64,000 nucleotides of DNA from Lachnospiraceae bacterium (GCA_017431345.1 JAFRLH010000005.1:1-64000); one strand, 5' to 3'; positions 17,186 to 26,361 are shown, numbered from the stretch's first letter. The notes: generated from the sequence alone by a model not told the origin. Numbers and translations: made by a program.

Positions 17186-17203
17186 CCTGCTGCAGAGATA
17201 GAA

Positions 17204-17232
17204 TTGACATAGTAGGTAAATGTAATTATAAT
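17204..17232 (+). promoter_or_regulatory. Promoter of the MOSC gene
   Basis: TTGACA (17204-17209), a 17-base spacer and TATAAT (17227-17232) are a near-consensus promoter 35 bases before the start codon. Confidence 0.8.
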
Positions 17233-17266
17233 AAGTCAGAATAAATCGCAGAAAGGGCATGCAGGG

Positions 17267-17734
17267 ATGAAAGGGAAGAAAGCAGTGATACGCGCTGTCT
17301 GTATCAGTGAGAGAAAAGGCGAACAGAAGCATCCGGTCGAGTCCATAGAACTGAAACCGCATCACGGGATCATTGGCGACGCCCATGCCGGAGACTGGCA
17401 CAGGCAGGTAAGCCTTCTGGCGAAAGAAAGCGTGGACCGCATGCAGGAGCATGTTTCCGTAAAGCTGTTCCCGGGCGTATTTGCCGAGAACATTCTCTGT
17501 GAAGGGATGGAATTGAAAGGACTGGCAATCGGCACCCGGCTCCGGATCGGCAGCGCCTTGTGCGAAGTCACCCAGATCGGAAAGGAATGTCATGCCGACT
17601 GTGCGATCAGAAGGCAGGCGGGAGACTGTGTCATGCCGAGAGAAGGCGTGTTCGCGGCGGTGATCGAGGGCGGAAGCGCAAAGCCGGGGGATACGGTCAT
17701 GATAATAGAGCAGGAACCTTCCGGTTGTGCATGA
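17267..17734 (+). CDS. MOSC-domain protein
   Basis: A 155-residue MOSC (molybdenum cofactor sulfurase C-terminal-like) protein. It shows ELKPHHGIIGDAHAGDWHRQ near the N-terminus, FAENILCEGMEL in the middle and the Cys-bearing segment GKECHADCAI near 105-115. Such short MOSC proteins are thought to handle sulfur or Mo/W cofactor chemistry. No cofactor genes lie nearby. Its last codons (GCA TGA) are part of the first TGTGCATGA box of the adjacent repeat array, so the original 3' end may have been overwritten. Confidence 0.8.
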   Translation: MKGKKAVIRAVCISERKGEQKHPVESIELKPHHGIIGDAHAGDWHRQVSLLAKESVDRMQEHVSVKLFPGVFAENILCEGMELKGLAIGTRLRIGSALCEVTQIGKECHADCAIRRQAGDCVMPREGVFAAVIEGGSAKPGDTVMIIEQEPSGCA

Positions 17735-18152
17735 AATTGAAAGGAAAGCTTAGTAGATACCCGGGGCATACCTTGCTGCATTAGTGCGATTTGGGTGGCA
17801 GCGTTGGATTGTGCATGAAATGCGGCAATATTAATTTTATGGTCTCGGGCTGTGCACGAATGGGATGAAGAGATCAGTTTATGGTCTCGGGCTGTGCATG
17901 AATAGGATGAAGAGATAATTTTATGGTCTCGGGCTGTGCATGAATGGGATGAAGAGATCAGTTTATGGTCTTTCATGCAGACCATAATTGGCAGGAAATA
18001 GCTTCTTTGTGCACAGTTTTCCAAGCGATGCTTTGATTTACCCTGATTTACAAACTGCAGCCAGACCATAAAAAGCAGTACAAGTATGTATTATGCACAG
18101 AGCCAGACCATAAAAAGCAATACAAGCATGTTTTATGCACGGGTCAGACCAT
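17726..18152. repeat. 42-bp-phased inverted repeat array
   Basis: TGTGCA boxes start at 17726, 17810, 17851, 17893 and 17935, with spacings of 84, 41, 42 and 42 bases. ATGGTCT boxes start at 17839, 17881, 17923 and 17965. Past a centre near 17976 both boxes reappear inverted: AGACCAT at 17979, 18063, 18105 and 18146, and TGCACA at 18010, 18094 and 18136. At the centre, ATGGTCT and AGACCAT form a 7-bp hairpin. The inner three units also share GGGCTGTGCA and GGATGAAGAGAT. The array covers the non-coding gap between the MOSC and amidohydrolase genes. Its function is not known. Confidence 0.85.
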
Positions 18153-18186
18153 TAAAAAGAAACGGCCTCTCAACCGAGAAGCCGTT
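18150..18186 (-). terminator. Terminator of the amidohydrolase gene
   Basis: On the minus strand AACGGC-TTCTC pairs with GAGAG-GCCGTT and is followed by TCTTTTTAAT. The gene's stop codon (18170-18172) is in the hairpin. Confidence 0.75.
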
Positions 18187-19030
18187 CTGCGTTATTGCAG
18201 AGGATATTGTCAAGTTCTTCCCGGGACAGGGGGAGCTTTTTCATGAATTCAAGACTCTGTTTCTGATCCGACCAGGGAGAATCCGTTCCGAACAGCACAT
18301 GATCGCTGCCGAAGGCGCGGATGATCTTTATGGATTCCTCCGCATCCAGCATGGCAGTGCTTTTATCATCCCAGTAGCCGTCAGGCAGCGGCGGGAACTC
18401 TTCTGTTGAAAAAGCCGTATCAATACAGGCACCGGTATCTGCCAGCAGTTCCGGAACTTCATCCCAGTTCCGCCAGCCGCCCATATGTGCCAGAATGAAT
18501 TTGAACGGGCCGATCTCCTCGCAGACATGCCTGCACATCTGCGGAGAACAGTGCACTACGCCGGGATAACCGATGTCGTATCCGGCATGGGTAAGGACGA
18601 TCAGATCAAGCTCCGCGGCGCGTTCAAAGATCCGCAGATAAGAGATGTCATCGATGTTCTTCTCCTGATACAGCGGATGAAGCTTGAATCCCTTCAGCCC
18701 AAGTTCCCTCATTCTTGAAAGCTCATTTTTCCAGCCTTCAAAATCCGGATGCATGGCGCCGAAGGATAGGAGCCGCGGCTTACCGCTGCCGGGATCTGCA
18801 TATCTTTCATTTAGTATCGCAGCCGAATCATTCAGTTTTTCCACCTGCCTGGCGGCTGTCGCCACAGGGAGCAGGATGGAGCGGCCGACACCGGACTGTT
18901 CCATGGAAGACAGCAGCGACGCGGCGGATGCATCCAGGAAGGGCCGTATATGGGCGGCGCGGCTGAGCTTGTCAATGGCTGCAGCCGCTATTTTTTCAGG
19001 AAATATATGTGTGTGGAAATCGGTTATCAT
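18170..19030 (-). CDS. Amidohydrolase-family (TIM-barrel metal-dependent) hydrolase
   Basis: A 286-residue protein of the amidohydrolase-2/TatD-like type. The metal-binding DFHTHIFPEK opens the protein. FKLHPLYQEKNID, LTHAGYDIGYPG, LAHMGGWRNW and GSDHVLFGTDSPW supply the further His and Asp ligands. The start at 19030 (MITDFHTH) was chosen for spacing to GGAG; an ATG six bases earlier is too close. Relatives include decarboxylases of aromatic acids as well as hydrolases. It lies downstream of the symporter but behind a hairpin. Confidence 0.78.
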   Translation of the reverse strand: MITDFHTHIFPEKIAAAAIDKLSRAAHIRPFLDASAASLLSSMEQSGVGRSILLPVATAARQVEKLNDSAAILNERYADPGSGKPRLLSFGAMHPDFEGWKNELSRMRELGLKGFKLHPLYQEKNIDDISYLRIFERAAELDLIVLTHAGYDIGYPGVVHCSPQMCRHVCEEIGPFKFILAHMGGWRNWDEVPELLADTGACIDTAFSTEEFPPLPDGYWDDKSTAMLDAEESIKIIRAFGSDHVLFGTDSPWSDQKQSLEFMKKLPLSREELDNILCNNAERLLG

Positions 19031-19051
19031 TATCATTCTCCATAAGGAAAT

Positions 19052-19074
19052 GGACCGCATATATTATGCGGTCC
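19052..19074 (-). terminator. Hairpin between symporter and amidohydrolase
   Basis: GGACCGCATA and TATGCGGTCC form a perfect 10-bp stem around three bases. It lies 41 bases past the symporter stop codon. The T tract after it is poor, so it may only attenuate read-through. Confidence 0.55.
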
Positions 19075-19114
19075 GGTAATCTGTGCCGTAAGTCCATGCT
19101 GCAGCAGCCGGGAC

Positions 19115-20656
19115 TCAGTTCTCTTCCAGTGCTCTGCGCTTCGGAACCAGTACTTTTTCATCATAGCATGCGAAGGCGCTTTCCACAATCGCTTTATCCG
19201 GCTTCGCAGTAAAGGCGGATACGATCGGGACGATTACGAGCCCGGCCAGCATGCAGAACGCACCGGCGTTGATCGGAGACTGAAGGACAACGGGGAAGCT
19301 CGGTCTGACCAGCATGTTGGCCAGCATGACCACAGTCGAGAAAATGAAGCTTACCCAGCAGGCTGCAGGCGAAGCGCCTTTCCAGTACAGGCCATACAGG
19401 AACGGAGCGATGAAAGCACCGGCAAGAGCGCCCCATGAAACGCCCATGAGCTGTGCGATGAAGGTCACATTGGATTTGTACTGAATGATCGCGATCACTA
19501 CAGAGATCGCAACGAATACAACGATCAGGCAGCGCATGATGAAGACCTGACGTTTTTCATCCATTTCCTTCACGACACGGCCTTTGAGCAGATCCAGTGT
19601 AAGGGTGGAGCTGGAGGTCAGGACGAGAGAGGAAAGGGTGGACATCGATGCGGAAAGTACAAGGATGACGACCAGGGCGATCAGGATATCCGGAAGGCCG
19701 GAGAGCATGGTCGGGATGACTGAGTCGAATCCATTCGCGGCGATATCGATCTTATCTGAGAACAGACGGCCGAATCCGCCCAGGAAGTAACATCCGCCTG
19801 CTACGACAAAGGCGAAGAATGTAGAAACGACAGTGCCGGTGGCAATGGATTTCTCACTCTTGATCGCATAGAATTTCTGCACCATCTGCGGCAGTCCCCA
19901 TGTGCCGAGTGATGTCAGAATAACAACGCAGAGCAGATTGAAGGGATCAGGACCGAAGAAAGAGTTGAAGATGCCGGGTGTGGCGGAAACCGTTTCATCA
20001 GTTACCATGGCCAGTCCATCGAGCGCTGCGAGAAAACCGCCCTGGCTCTTCAGTACAGCGCCGATCACGGCGACAATGCCGACCAGCATGATGATGCCCT
20101 GCACGAAATCATTGATCGCGGTTGCCATGTATCCGCCGGCAATAACATAGATTCCGGTAAGCACTGCCATGACGATCACACAGACGGAGTAGTCGATGTT
20201 GAAAGCCATGCCGAACAGTCTGGAAAGACCGTTGTAGAGGGAAGCTGTGTAAGGAATCAGGAAAATGAATGTAATGATGGATGCAGCGACCTTAAGCGCC
20301 TGGCTGTTGTATCTTGATTCGAAGAACTGCGGCATGGTAGCGGAATCCAGATGCTGCGTCATGATACGCGTGCGTCTGCCGAGGATGACCCAGGCAAGAA
20401 GAGATCCGATCAGCGCGTTGCCGATACCGACCCAGGTGGAAGCGATGCCGTATTTCCAGCCGAACTGTCCTGCGTACCCTACAAAGATAACAGCTGAGAA
20501 ATAGGAGGTGCCGTAAGCGAAAGCCGTGAACCAGGGACCGACGGAACGGCCGCCGAGAACGAAACCGCTGACATCCGTGGAATGCTTCCTGCAGTAGAAT
20601 CCGATACCGATCATGACTCCGAAGAAAACGACCAGCAAAAGAATTTTGATAAACAT
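19115..20656 (-). CDS. Sodium:solute symporter (SSS family)
   Basis: A 513-residue membrane protein with about 13 predicted helices. It belongs to the SSS family, which includes PutP and PanF. Visible landmarks are FVLGGRSVGPWFTAFAYGTS near the first helices, AGGYMATAINDFVQGIIML in the middle and LVLSASMSTLSSLVLTSSST, the region that carries sodium-site Ser/Thr residues. The start at 20656 (MFIKILLL) lies 8 bases after GGAGG. The substrate cannot be read. Location next to the aryl-acid genes and yerC makes an organic acid or amino acid plausible. Confidence 0.87.
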   Translation of the reverse strand: MFIKILLLVVFFGVMIGIGFYCRKHSTDVSGFVLGGRSVGPWFTAFAYGTSYFSAVIFVGYAGQFGWKYGIASTWVGIGNALIGSLLAWVILGRRTRIMTQHLDSATMPQFFESRYNSQALKVAASIITFIFLIPYTASLYNGLSRLFGMAFNIDYSVCVIVMAVLTGIYVIAGGYMATAINDFVQGIIMLVGIVAVIGAVLKSQGGFLAALDGLAMVTDETVSATPGIFNSFFGPDPFNLLCVVILTSLGTWGLPQMVQKFYAIKSEKSIATGTVVSTFFAFVVAGGCYFLGGFGRLFSDKIDIAANGFDSVIPTMLSGLPDILIALVVILVLSASMSTLSSLVLTSSSTLTLDLLKGRVVKEMDEKRQVFIMRCLIVVFVAISVVIAIIQYKSNVTFIAQLMGVSWGALAGAFIAPFLYGLYWKGASPAACWVSFIFSTVVMLANMLVRPSFPVVLQSPINAGAFCMLAGLVIVPIVSAFTAKPDKAIVESAFACYDEKVLVPKRRALEEN

Positions 20657-20685
20657 AACGGGTACCTCCAATTGTTTAATGATGC

Positions 20686-20750
20686 AACGCTTTTATGCGT
20701 TAAAGCGTTTGCTTGCTAAAGAGAATACTACAGGAACGGGAATATTGCAA
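20686..20750 (-). promoter_or_regulatory. Symporter promoter with downstream inverted-repeat operator
   Basis: On the minus strand TTGCAA (20745-20750), a 17-base spacer and TATTCT (20722-20727) form the promoter. Just downstream of the expected start lies AACGCTTT (20686-20693), eight bases, then AAAGCGTT (20702-20709), a perfect 8-bp inverted repeat. It shares GCTTTAACG with the acyl-CoA ligase leader. Confidence 0.6.
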
Positions 20751-20847
20751 GCTTTTTTTTGAAAAAAATGTACAATTTTTAATATTTGCGGAATCATTGC
20801 ATAAATTTTCTCTTTGTTATATTATTCTTCGCTTCTGCCTTGCCTTT

Positions 20848-20875
20848 TTGACTTCAAAGTGTTAAACTGTAAAAG
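20848..20875 (+). promoter_or_regulatory. Probable yerC promoter
   Basis: TTGACT (20848-20853) and TAAAAG (20870-20875) with a 16-base spacer. The spacer contains AAAGTGTTAAACTG, which resembles the operator-like elements upstream of the symporter and ligase and might allow autoregulation. Confidence 0.4.
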
Positions 20876-20943
20876 ATAAAAGCAATACAGTACCGGGATC
20901 CGGAAAGACTTTCAGAGAAGCATCATTGTACAGGGAGGCGAAA

Positions 20944-21234
20944 GTGAACAAGAAGATCCGTACACAGAATGTGGACCAGCTCTTTGAAGCAGTACTGAAG
21001 CTGAAGAACAAAGAGGAATGCTATACTTTTTTTGAAGATATCTGCACACCGAATGAACTCCTGTCGTTATCGCAGCGGTTCGATGTGGGGATCAGGCTCC
21101 TGAACGGACAGACCTATCAGGAGATCTGTGCCAGCAACGGCGCTTCCACCGCCACGATCAGCCGCGTGAACCGCCTTTTGTCAGATGATAATGAGGGAAT
21201 CGAGATGGCCGCGGAAAGAATCAGGAAATCTTAA
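20944..21234 (+). CDS. yerC: YerC/YecD-family TrpR-related regulator
   Basis: A 96-residue all-helical DNA-binding protein of the TrpR superfamily. Residues 30-60 ([20 protein letters not shown]) match the family core, and [20 protein letters not shown] (about 63-82) is the helix-turn-helix. The GTG at 20944 follows GGGAGG and fits the family length; a TTG at 20926 would add six residues. Members of this family in other Firmicutes have been described as histidine-biosynthesis repressors (HisR). Here the gene is divergent from the symporter, and similar palindromes occur near hisZ and the acyl-CoA ligase, so it may link these genes. Confidence 0.85.
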   Translation: MNKKIRTQNVDQLFEAVLKLKNKEECYTFFEDICTPNELLSLSQRFDVGIRLLNGQTYQEICASNGASTATISRVNRLLSDDNEGIEMAAERIRKS

Positions 21235-21242
21235 ATTTCCAC

Positions 21243-21270
21243 TTGATTTTTGCGCTGTTTCTGGTATACT
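21243..21270 (+). promoter_or_regulatory. rpmE promoter
   Basis: TTGATT (21243-21248), a 16-base spacer and TATACT (21265-21270). The 92-base leader before rpmE is GC-rich and could fold as an L31-type autoregulatory leader, but I cannot match a specific structure. Confidence 0.55.
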
Positions 21271-21362
21271 GTTATGGCGCGTGCAATGACCGGACGCGCA
21301 GAGGCCCGAATAGTAAGGCGCTTAGCGGTTTTCCGCATATCATTATATGTGAGGTGAGTATC

Positions 21363-21563
21363 ATGCAGGAGAGTATTCAGCCCAAGTACTACCAGGCAAA
21401 GGTTACATGCAACTGCGGCAACGAGTTCGTGACCGGTTCCACAAAGAAGGAGATCCACGTTGAGATCTGCTCCAAGTGCCATCCGTTCTACACCGGCCAG
21501 CAGAAGGCGACCGCAGCACGCGGACGTATTGATGCATTCAATCGTAAGTATGGCCTGAAGTAG
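21363..21563 (+). CDS. rpmE: 50S ribosomal protein L31 (zinc-binding type)
   Basis: A 66-residue bL31. It carries the cysteine pairs CNCG and CSKC of the zinc-ribbon form, then the conserved [17 protein letters not shown] precedes the ATG. It starts the block rpmE, DUF1385, prmC, prfA, common in Firmicutes. A strong terminator separates it from DUF1385. No second, zinc-free L31 is present in the window. Confidence 0.95.
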   Translation: MQESIQPKYYQAKVTCNCGNEFVTGSTKKEIHVEICSKCHPFYTGQQKATAARGRIDAFNRKYGLK

Positions 21564-21584
21564 AATCAGTTTCGCAAGCAAAAA

Positions 21585-21620
21585 GGGTTGAAGTCTGTAT
21601 ATGCGGACTTCAGCCCTTTT
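21585..21620 (+). terminator. Terminator of rpmE
   Basis: GGGTTGAAGTC pairs with GACTTCAGCCC around TGTATATGCG and is followed by TTTT. Confidence 0.85.
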
Positions 21621-21655
21621 CGTTGTATCTGCACATATATTATCGGAGGTCTGAT

Positions 21656-22681
21656 ATGAAAATGTCCGGAATCGGCGGACAGGCAGTCCTTGAGGGGATC
21701 ATGATGAAGAACGGCGACAATTACGCCGTGGCTGTCAGGAAGCCGGATAAGGAAATAGAGGTAGAGGTAAAAGAATACCACGGCGTCGGAAGAAAGAACG
21801 GGATCAGAAGTCTTCCTTTTATCCGCGGTGTGTTCAATTTTGCGGATTCACTCGTCCTCGGGATGCAGACGCTGATGTGGTCCGCCAGCTTCTTTGAAGA
21901 GGAAGAAGAGCCGGCAGCCGAAAAGAAAAAGACTGCATCTGAAAGAACGGTGAAGAAGGAAACAGCAGCGTCGGAATCCGATGAGGATATCCTGGCATTG
22001 CCGGAAGATGTCGGGACGGAGGCAGGATCACCGCACGGGACAGAAAAGAAAGGCTCTGCAGCCGAGACCGCAATGATGGGCGGAACGGTCATATTATCGG
22101 TCGTACTCGCCATTGCGATCTTTATGGTGCTGCCAATGTTCGCAGCGAGATTCTTTGAACGGTTCATTGGAAATAAACTTGTGATCTCGCTGATCGAGGG
22201 TGTGATCCGTCTGGCTGTTTTTCTTCTTTATGTATGGGCAATTTCTTTTATGGAAGACATCCGGCGTACGTTCATGTACCACGGGGCGGAACATAAGTGC
22301 ATCAACTGTGTGGAACACGGACTGCCCCTGACGGTAGATAATGTAAGGAACAGCTCCAGGGAACATAAACGCTGCGGCACCAGCTTCCTGCTGTTCGTGA
22401 TGCTTATCAGCATTCTGGTATTCATCTTCCTGCAGTTTGACAATGTACTCCTGCGTTTCTTAAGCCGGATCGTGTTCGTGCCGGTAATCGCAGGGATTTC
22501 CTATGAGGTGCTGCGGCTTGCGGGCAGAACAGATAATGCGCTGATCAACCTGATCAGCAAGCCGGGCCTGCTGCTGCAGAAGCTTACGACGAGAGAGCCG
22601 GATGATGACATGATCGAAGTGGCGATCACAGCGGTCGAGAAAGTATTTGACTGGAAGACGTGGGAAGCAGAGAATTTCTGA
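21656..22681 (+). CDS. DUF1385 membrane protein
   Basis: A 341-residue membrane protein of the DUF1385 family, whose function is not established. MSGIGGQAVLEGIMMKNG opens it. A charged Glu/Ala-rich insert (about 80-135) precedes several membrane helices (about 140-205 and 240-290). The diagnostic YHGAEHKCINCVEHGLPLT lies between helices and looks metal-binding. It is regularly linked to rpmE, prmC and prfA in Firmicutes, suggesting a tie to translation termination or membrane quality control. GGAGG lies 8 bases before the ATG at 21656. Confidence 0.87.
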   Translation: MKMSGIGGQAVLEGIMMKNGDNYAVAVRKPDKEIEVEVKEYHGVGRKNGIRSLPFIRGVFNFADSLVLGMQTLMWSASFFEEEEEPAAEKKKTASERTVKKETAASESDEDILALPEDVGTEAGSPHGTEKKGSAAETAMMGGTVILSVVLAIAIFMVLPMFAARFFERFIGNKLVISLIEGVIRLAVFLLYVWAISFMEDIRRTFMYHGAEHKCINCVEHGLPLTVDNVRNSSREHKRCGTSFLLFVMLISILVFIFLQFDNVLLRFLSRIVFVPVIAGISYEVLRLAGRTDNALINLISKPGLLLQKLTTREPDDDMIEVAITAVEKVFDWKTWEAENF

Positions 22682-22708
22682 AAACAGATCAGTGTCAGTG
22701 GGAAAGAT

Positions 22709-23542
22709 ATGAAGATTCACGAACTCTTGAAATATGGCAGAGATGTCCTGAGCGCAGCTGGTGTGCCGGATGCAGAAGCAGATGCATGGCAGTTGCTGTC
22801 AGATGCAGTTGGACTGGACCGGGCAGGGCTTTTCCTGTATGGGACAGAGCCCGCAGCGCCGGAAGCAGAAGAGCGTTACCGGGAAATGATCGCAGCACGT
22901 GCGGTAAGGATCCCGCTGCAGCATATCACCGGGAAGGCGTATTTCATGGGACTGGAATTCCATTCGGATGCCAGGACGCTGGTGCCGAGACCGGATACGG
23001 AAACGCTGGTGGAAGCGGTGCTGGCAGAGAAGCCTTCCGGCGGAAGCCTGCTGGATCTGTGCACCGGTTCGGGATGCATTGCGGTCAGCCTGGCAAAGCT
23101 GGGACAGTTCAGTGCAGTCACAGCGTCTGATATTTCTGAGGATGCGCTGATTGCTGCGCGGGAAAATGCAGCACTGAATGACTGCAAGGATATCCGGTGC
23201 GTTAAAAGCGATCTGTTTGATGCGTTTGATGGTGAGACGTTCGATGTGATCACGGTCAATCCGCCGTATATCCGCGATGCAGTGATAGGAACGCTGATGC
23301 CGGAAGTGCGGGATCACGATCCGTATATTGCGCTGTCCGGCGGCGAAGACGGGCTGGTCTTTTACAGAAGACTGGCTGCGGAATCGGGAGCGCATCTGAA
23401 TCCCGGCGGCAGGATCTTTATGGAGATCGGGCATGATCAGGCGGAAGCGGTTGAATCGCTGTTCGTGGCTGCCGGATTTGCGGAAATCAGAATGATGAAA
23501 GACCTGGGCGGGAACCCGCGGGTCATCTGCTGCAGGAAATGA
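22709..23542 (+). CDS. prmC: Release factor glutamine N5-methyltransferase
   Basis: A 277-residue SAM-dependent enzyme that methylates the GGQ glutamine of RF1 and RF2. It has the N-terminal helical recognition domain (residues 1-85), the SAM-binding LLDLCTGSGCIAVSLAK, and the catalytic NPPYI motif (near 184-188). Its substrate gene prfA follows immediately. It begins 28 bases after the DUF1385 stop. Confidence 0.94.
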   Translation: MKIHELLKYGRDVLSAAGVPDAEADAWQLLSDAVGLDRAGLFLYGTEPAAPEAEERYREMIAARAVRIPLQHITGKAYFMGLEFHSDARTLVPRPDTETLVEAVLAEKPSGGSLLDLCTGSGCIAVSLAKLGQFSAVTASDISEDALIAARENAALNDCKDIRCVKSDLFDAFDGETFDVITVNPPYIRDAVIGTLMPEVRDHDPYIALSGGEDGLVFYRRLAAESGAHLNPGGRIFMEIGHDQAEAVESLFVAAGFAEIRMMKDLGGNPRVICCRK

Positions 23543-23567
23543 AAGGCATCCCTGTCGTGCAGGGCGA

Positions 23568-23600
23568 GGATCCTTCGTCGCTGCACTCCTCAGGATGACA
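23568..23600 (-). repeat. 33-bp dispersed repeat, copy 1
   Basis: Read on the minus strand it begins TGTCATCCTGAGGAG and ends GCGACGAAGGATCC. It matches copies at 51912-51944 and 54584-54616. All three lie in gaps between co-directional genes. This core occurs widely as an intergenic repeat in bacteria. Confidence 0.8.
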
Positions 23601-23619
23601 TAAATACACAGATCAATGC

Positions 23620-23670
23620 TGGAATACAGATGATTGTTGGAATACAGATGATTGTTGGAATATAGATTAT
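23620..23670 (+). repeat. Three tandem 18-bp units
   Basis: TGGAATACAGATGATTGT occurs at 23620-23637 and 23638-23655, and a diverged third unit begins at 23656. They fill the leader just before prfA. Confidence 0.75.
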
Positions 23671-23686
23671 TACAGAGGAAAAGAAT

Positions 23687-24760
<1,074 letters not shown>

Positions 24761-24814
24761 GATATCCTCACAGCATTAGGTGTCCTCACCGTTTCATTGA
24801 GAAGAGAATATCAA

Positions 24815-24862
24815 AGACCCCTGCAGTCCGTTTCCGGCAAGACGTACTGCAGGGACTTTTGT
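24815..24862 (+). terminator. Terminator of prfA
   Basis: CCCTGCAGT pairs with ACTGCAGGG around a 17-20 base loop and is followed by ACTTTTGTTTT. The remaining gap to comEA (24863-25008) shows nothing recognisable. Confidence 0.75.
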
Positions 24863-25008
24863 TTTCAGGGGTTTTTCCTTTGTAACTTTTGCTCTGAAGC
24901 TTCGTGCTCTGCAGGTGTTGCTGTTTTCCGGTATTCTTCGATCGCAGCTGCAGTGCTCTGGGAATAGCAGACTTCGATATCTTTCGTATATCTTCTTCCC
25001 GGATGCTC

Positions 25009-25037
25009 TTGATTTACGCCTGTTTATCCGCTAAAAT
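25009..25037 (+). promoter_or_regulatory. Promoter of the comEA-comEC operon
   Basis: TTGATT (25009-25014), a 17-base spacer and TAAAAT (25032-25037), 39 bases before comEA. Confidence 0.65.
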
Positions 25038-25076
25038 GATAGTGGAGACAGATGCCGTTCCGGGGAAAGGATTTCT

Positions 25077-25643
25077 ATGGAACGGATCAGATATTTGGCT
25101 GCATTGTTGTTGATAATGTTTTTTCTGCTGCCCGCTGCAGGCTGCGGAAAAGTCCCGGGGAGGCGCCTGGATCTGCCTGCAGCCGAGACAGAGACGCAGG
25201 CAGGAACAGCGGAAACGGATTATTCCGGCGTGGTCGTCTATGTCTGCGGTTATGTGAAGGAACCCGGTGTCTATTCCCTGCCGGCGGACGCCAGAGCCGG
25301 AGATGCAGTGAAGGCTGCCGGAGGTTTCCTTTCTGAAGCAGATACGGAATACATCAATCTTGCCGAGACGCTGACGGACGGAGAACAGCTGCGGGTCCCT
25401 TCCAGGAAGGAGACTGCCGCAGATTCCGCCGTTTCTGCAGAGGCAGATGACGGACTGGTAAATATCAATACTGCGGATGCGGAGACGCTCGAGACACTGC
25501 CGGGTGTCGGCCCTGCGAAAGCGGAGGCGATCATCGCCTACAGGGAAGAGCAGGGCGGATTCACGGTGATCGAAGACATCATGCTCGTGCCGGGGATCAA
25601 GGAAGCCGCGTTCAGCAGGATTAAGGATCACATTAAAGTCTGA
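25077..25643 (+). CDS. comEA: Competence protein ComEA, possibly a lipoprotein
   Basis: A 188-residue exported DNA-binding protein. A hydrophobic N-terminus ends in PAAGC, a possible lipobox. An SLBB domain (about 55-115, VVVYVCGYVKEPGVYSLPA) follows, and a helix-hairpin-helix DNA-binding domain (about 125-188, VNINTADAETLETLPGVGPA) closes it. ComEA binds incoming DNA at the membrane and passes it to ComEC, which is encoded four genes downstream. Most Gram-positive ComEA proteins have an uncleaved membrane helix, so a lipid anchor would be a variation. Confidence 0.88.
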   Translation: MERIRYLAALLLIMFFLLPAAGCGKVPGRRLDLPAAETETQAGTAETDYSGVVVYVCGYVKEPGVYSLPADARAGDAVKAAGGFLSEADTEYINLAETLTDGEQLRVPSRKETAADSAVSAEADDGLVNINTADAETLETLPGVGPAKAEAIIAYREEQGGFTVIEDIMLVPGIKEAAFSRIKDHIKV

Positions 25644-25671
25644 TCTTTTTTAAGTATAAAGAGGTGTAAGA

Positions 25672-26361
25672 ATGGCAAAGATCCTGGTTGTGGATGATGA
25701 AAAACTGATCGTCAAGGGACTCCGGTTCTCCCTTGAGCAGGACGGGATGGAAGTGGACTGCGCTTACGACGGAGGAGAAGCGCTGGAGATGGCAAAAGCC
25801 ACGGAATATGACGCTGTTCTGCTTGATCTGATGCTCCCTGTGATGGATGGACTGGAAGTATGCAGGGAGATCCGTGAATTTTCGGACATGCCGATCCTGA
25901 TGCTGACTGCAAAAAGCGATGACATGGACAAGATCATGGGGCTTGAATACGGTGCGGATGATTATATCACCAAGCCGTTCAATATCCTGGAGGTGAAAGC
26001 CAGGATCAAAGCGATCCTGCGCCGCAATTCCAGAAAGAATTCGAAGGAGCAGGAGAAGAGCCACCGGGTCGTGGTCCAGGATCTGGAAATGGATACCGAG
26101 AGCCGCAGAGTGTTCGTCTCCGGCAAGGAGATCAACCTGACGGCGAAAGAATTTGATCTGCTGGAGCTTCTGCTTACGAATCCCGGCAAGGTCTACAGCA
26201 GGGAGCAGCTGCTCAACATTGTCTGGGGCTTTGAATATCCCGGCGATGTCCGTACGGTCGATGTGCATGTGAGACGCTTAAGAGAGAAGATCGAGCCGAA
26301 TCCGAGCGATCCTCATTATGTTTATACGAAATGGGGTGTAGGATATTTCTACAAGAACTGA
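25672..26361 (+). CDS. OmpR/PhoB-type response regulator
   Basis: A 229-residue two-component regulator. The receiver domain (1-120) has the acidic pair VVDDE, the phosphorylated Asp52 in LLDLMLP, Thr in MLTAK and Lys in DDYITKPF. The C-terminal winged helix (130-229) has NLTAKEFDLLELLL and VDVHVRRLREKIEPN. It lies 28 bases after comEA and is followed by its cognate kinase. Placement inside a competence operon suggests envelope or competence control. Targets are unknown. Confidence 0.92.
   Translation: MAKILVVDDEKLIVKGLRFSLEQDGMEVDCAYDGGEALEMAKATEYDAVLLDLMLPVMDGLEVCREIREFSDMPILMLTAKSDDMDKIMGLEYGADDYITKPFNILEVKARIKAILRRNSRKNSKEQEKSHRVVVQDLEMDTESRRVFVSGKEINLTAKEFDLLELLLTNPGKVYSREQLLNIVWGFEYPGDVRTVDVHVRRLREKIEPNPSDPHYVYTKWGVGYFYKN

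Noticed and set aside
17590-18069. Minus-strand 159-codon frame with 14-residue repeats
   Set aside because: The repeats reflect the 42-bp DNA period, which is a multiple of three. The frame lacks a ribosome binding site and runs antisense into the MOSC gene.
17726-18152. CRISPR array
   Set aside because: Units are contiguous rather than separated by unique spacers, half of them are inverted, and no cas gene is present.
21271-21362. Specific L31 leader or riboswitch call
   Set aside because: The rpmE leader may fold, but I could not match a defined structure by eye, so it is only mentioned with the promoter.
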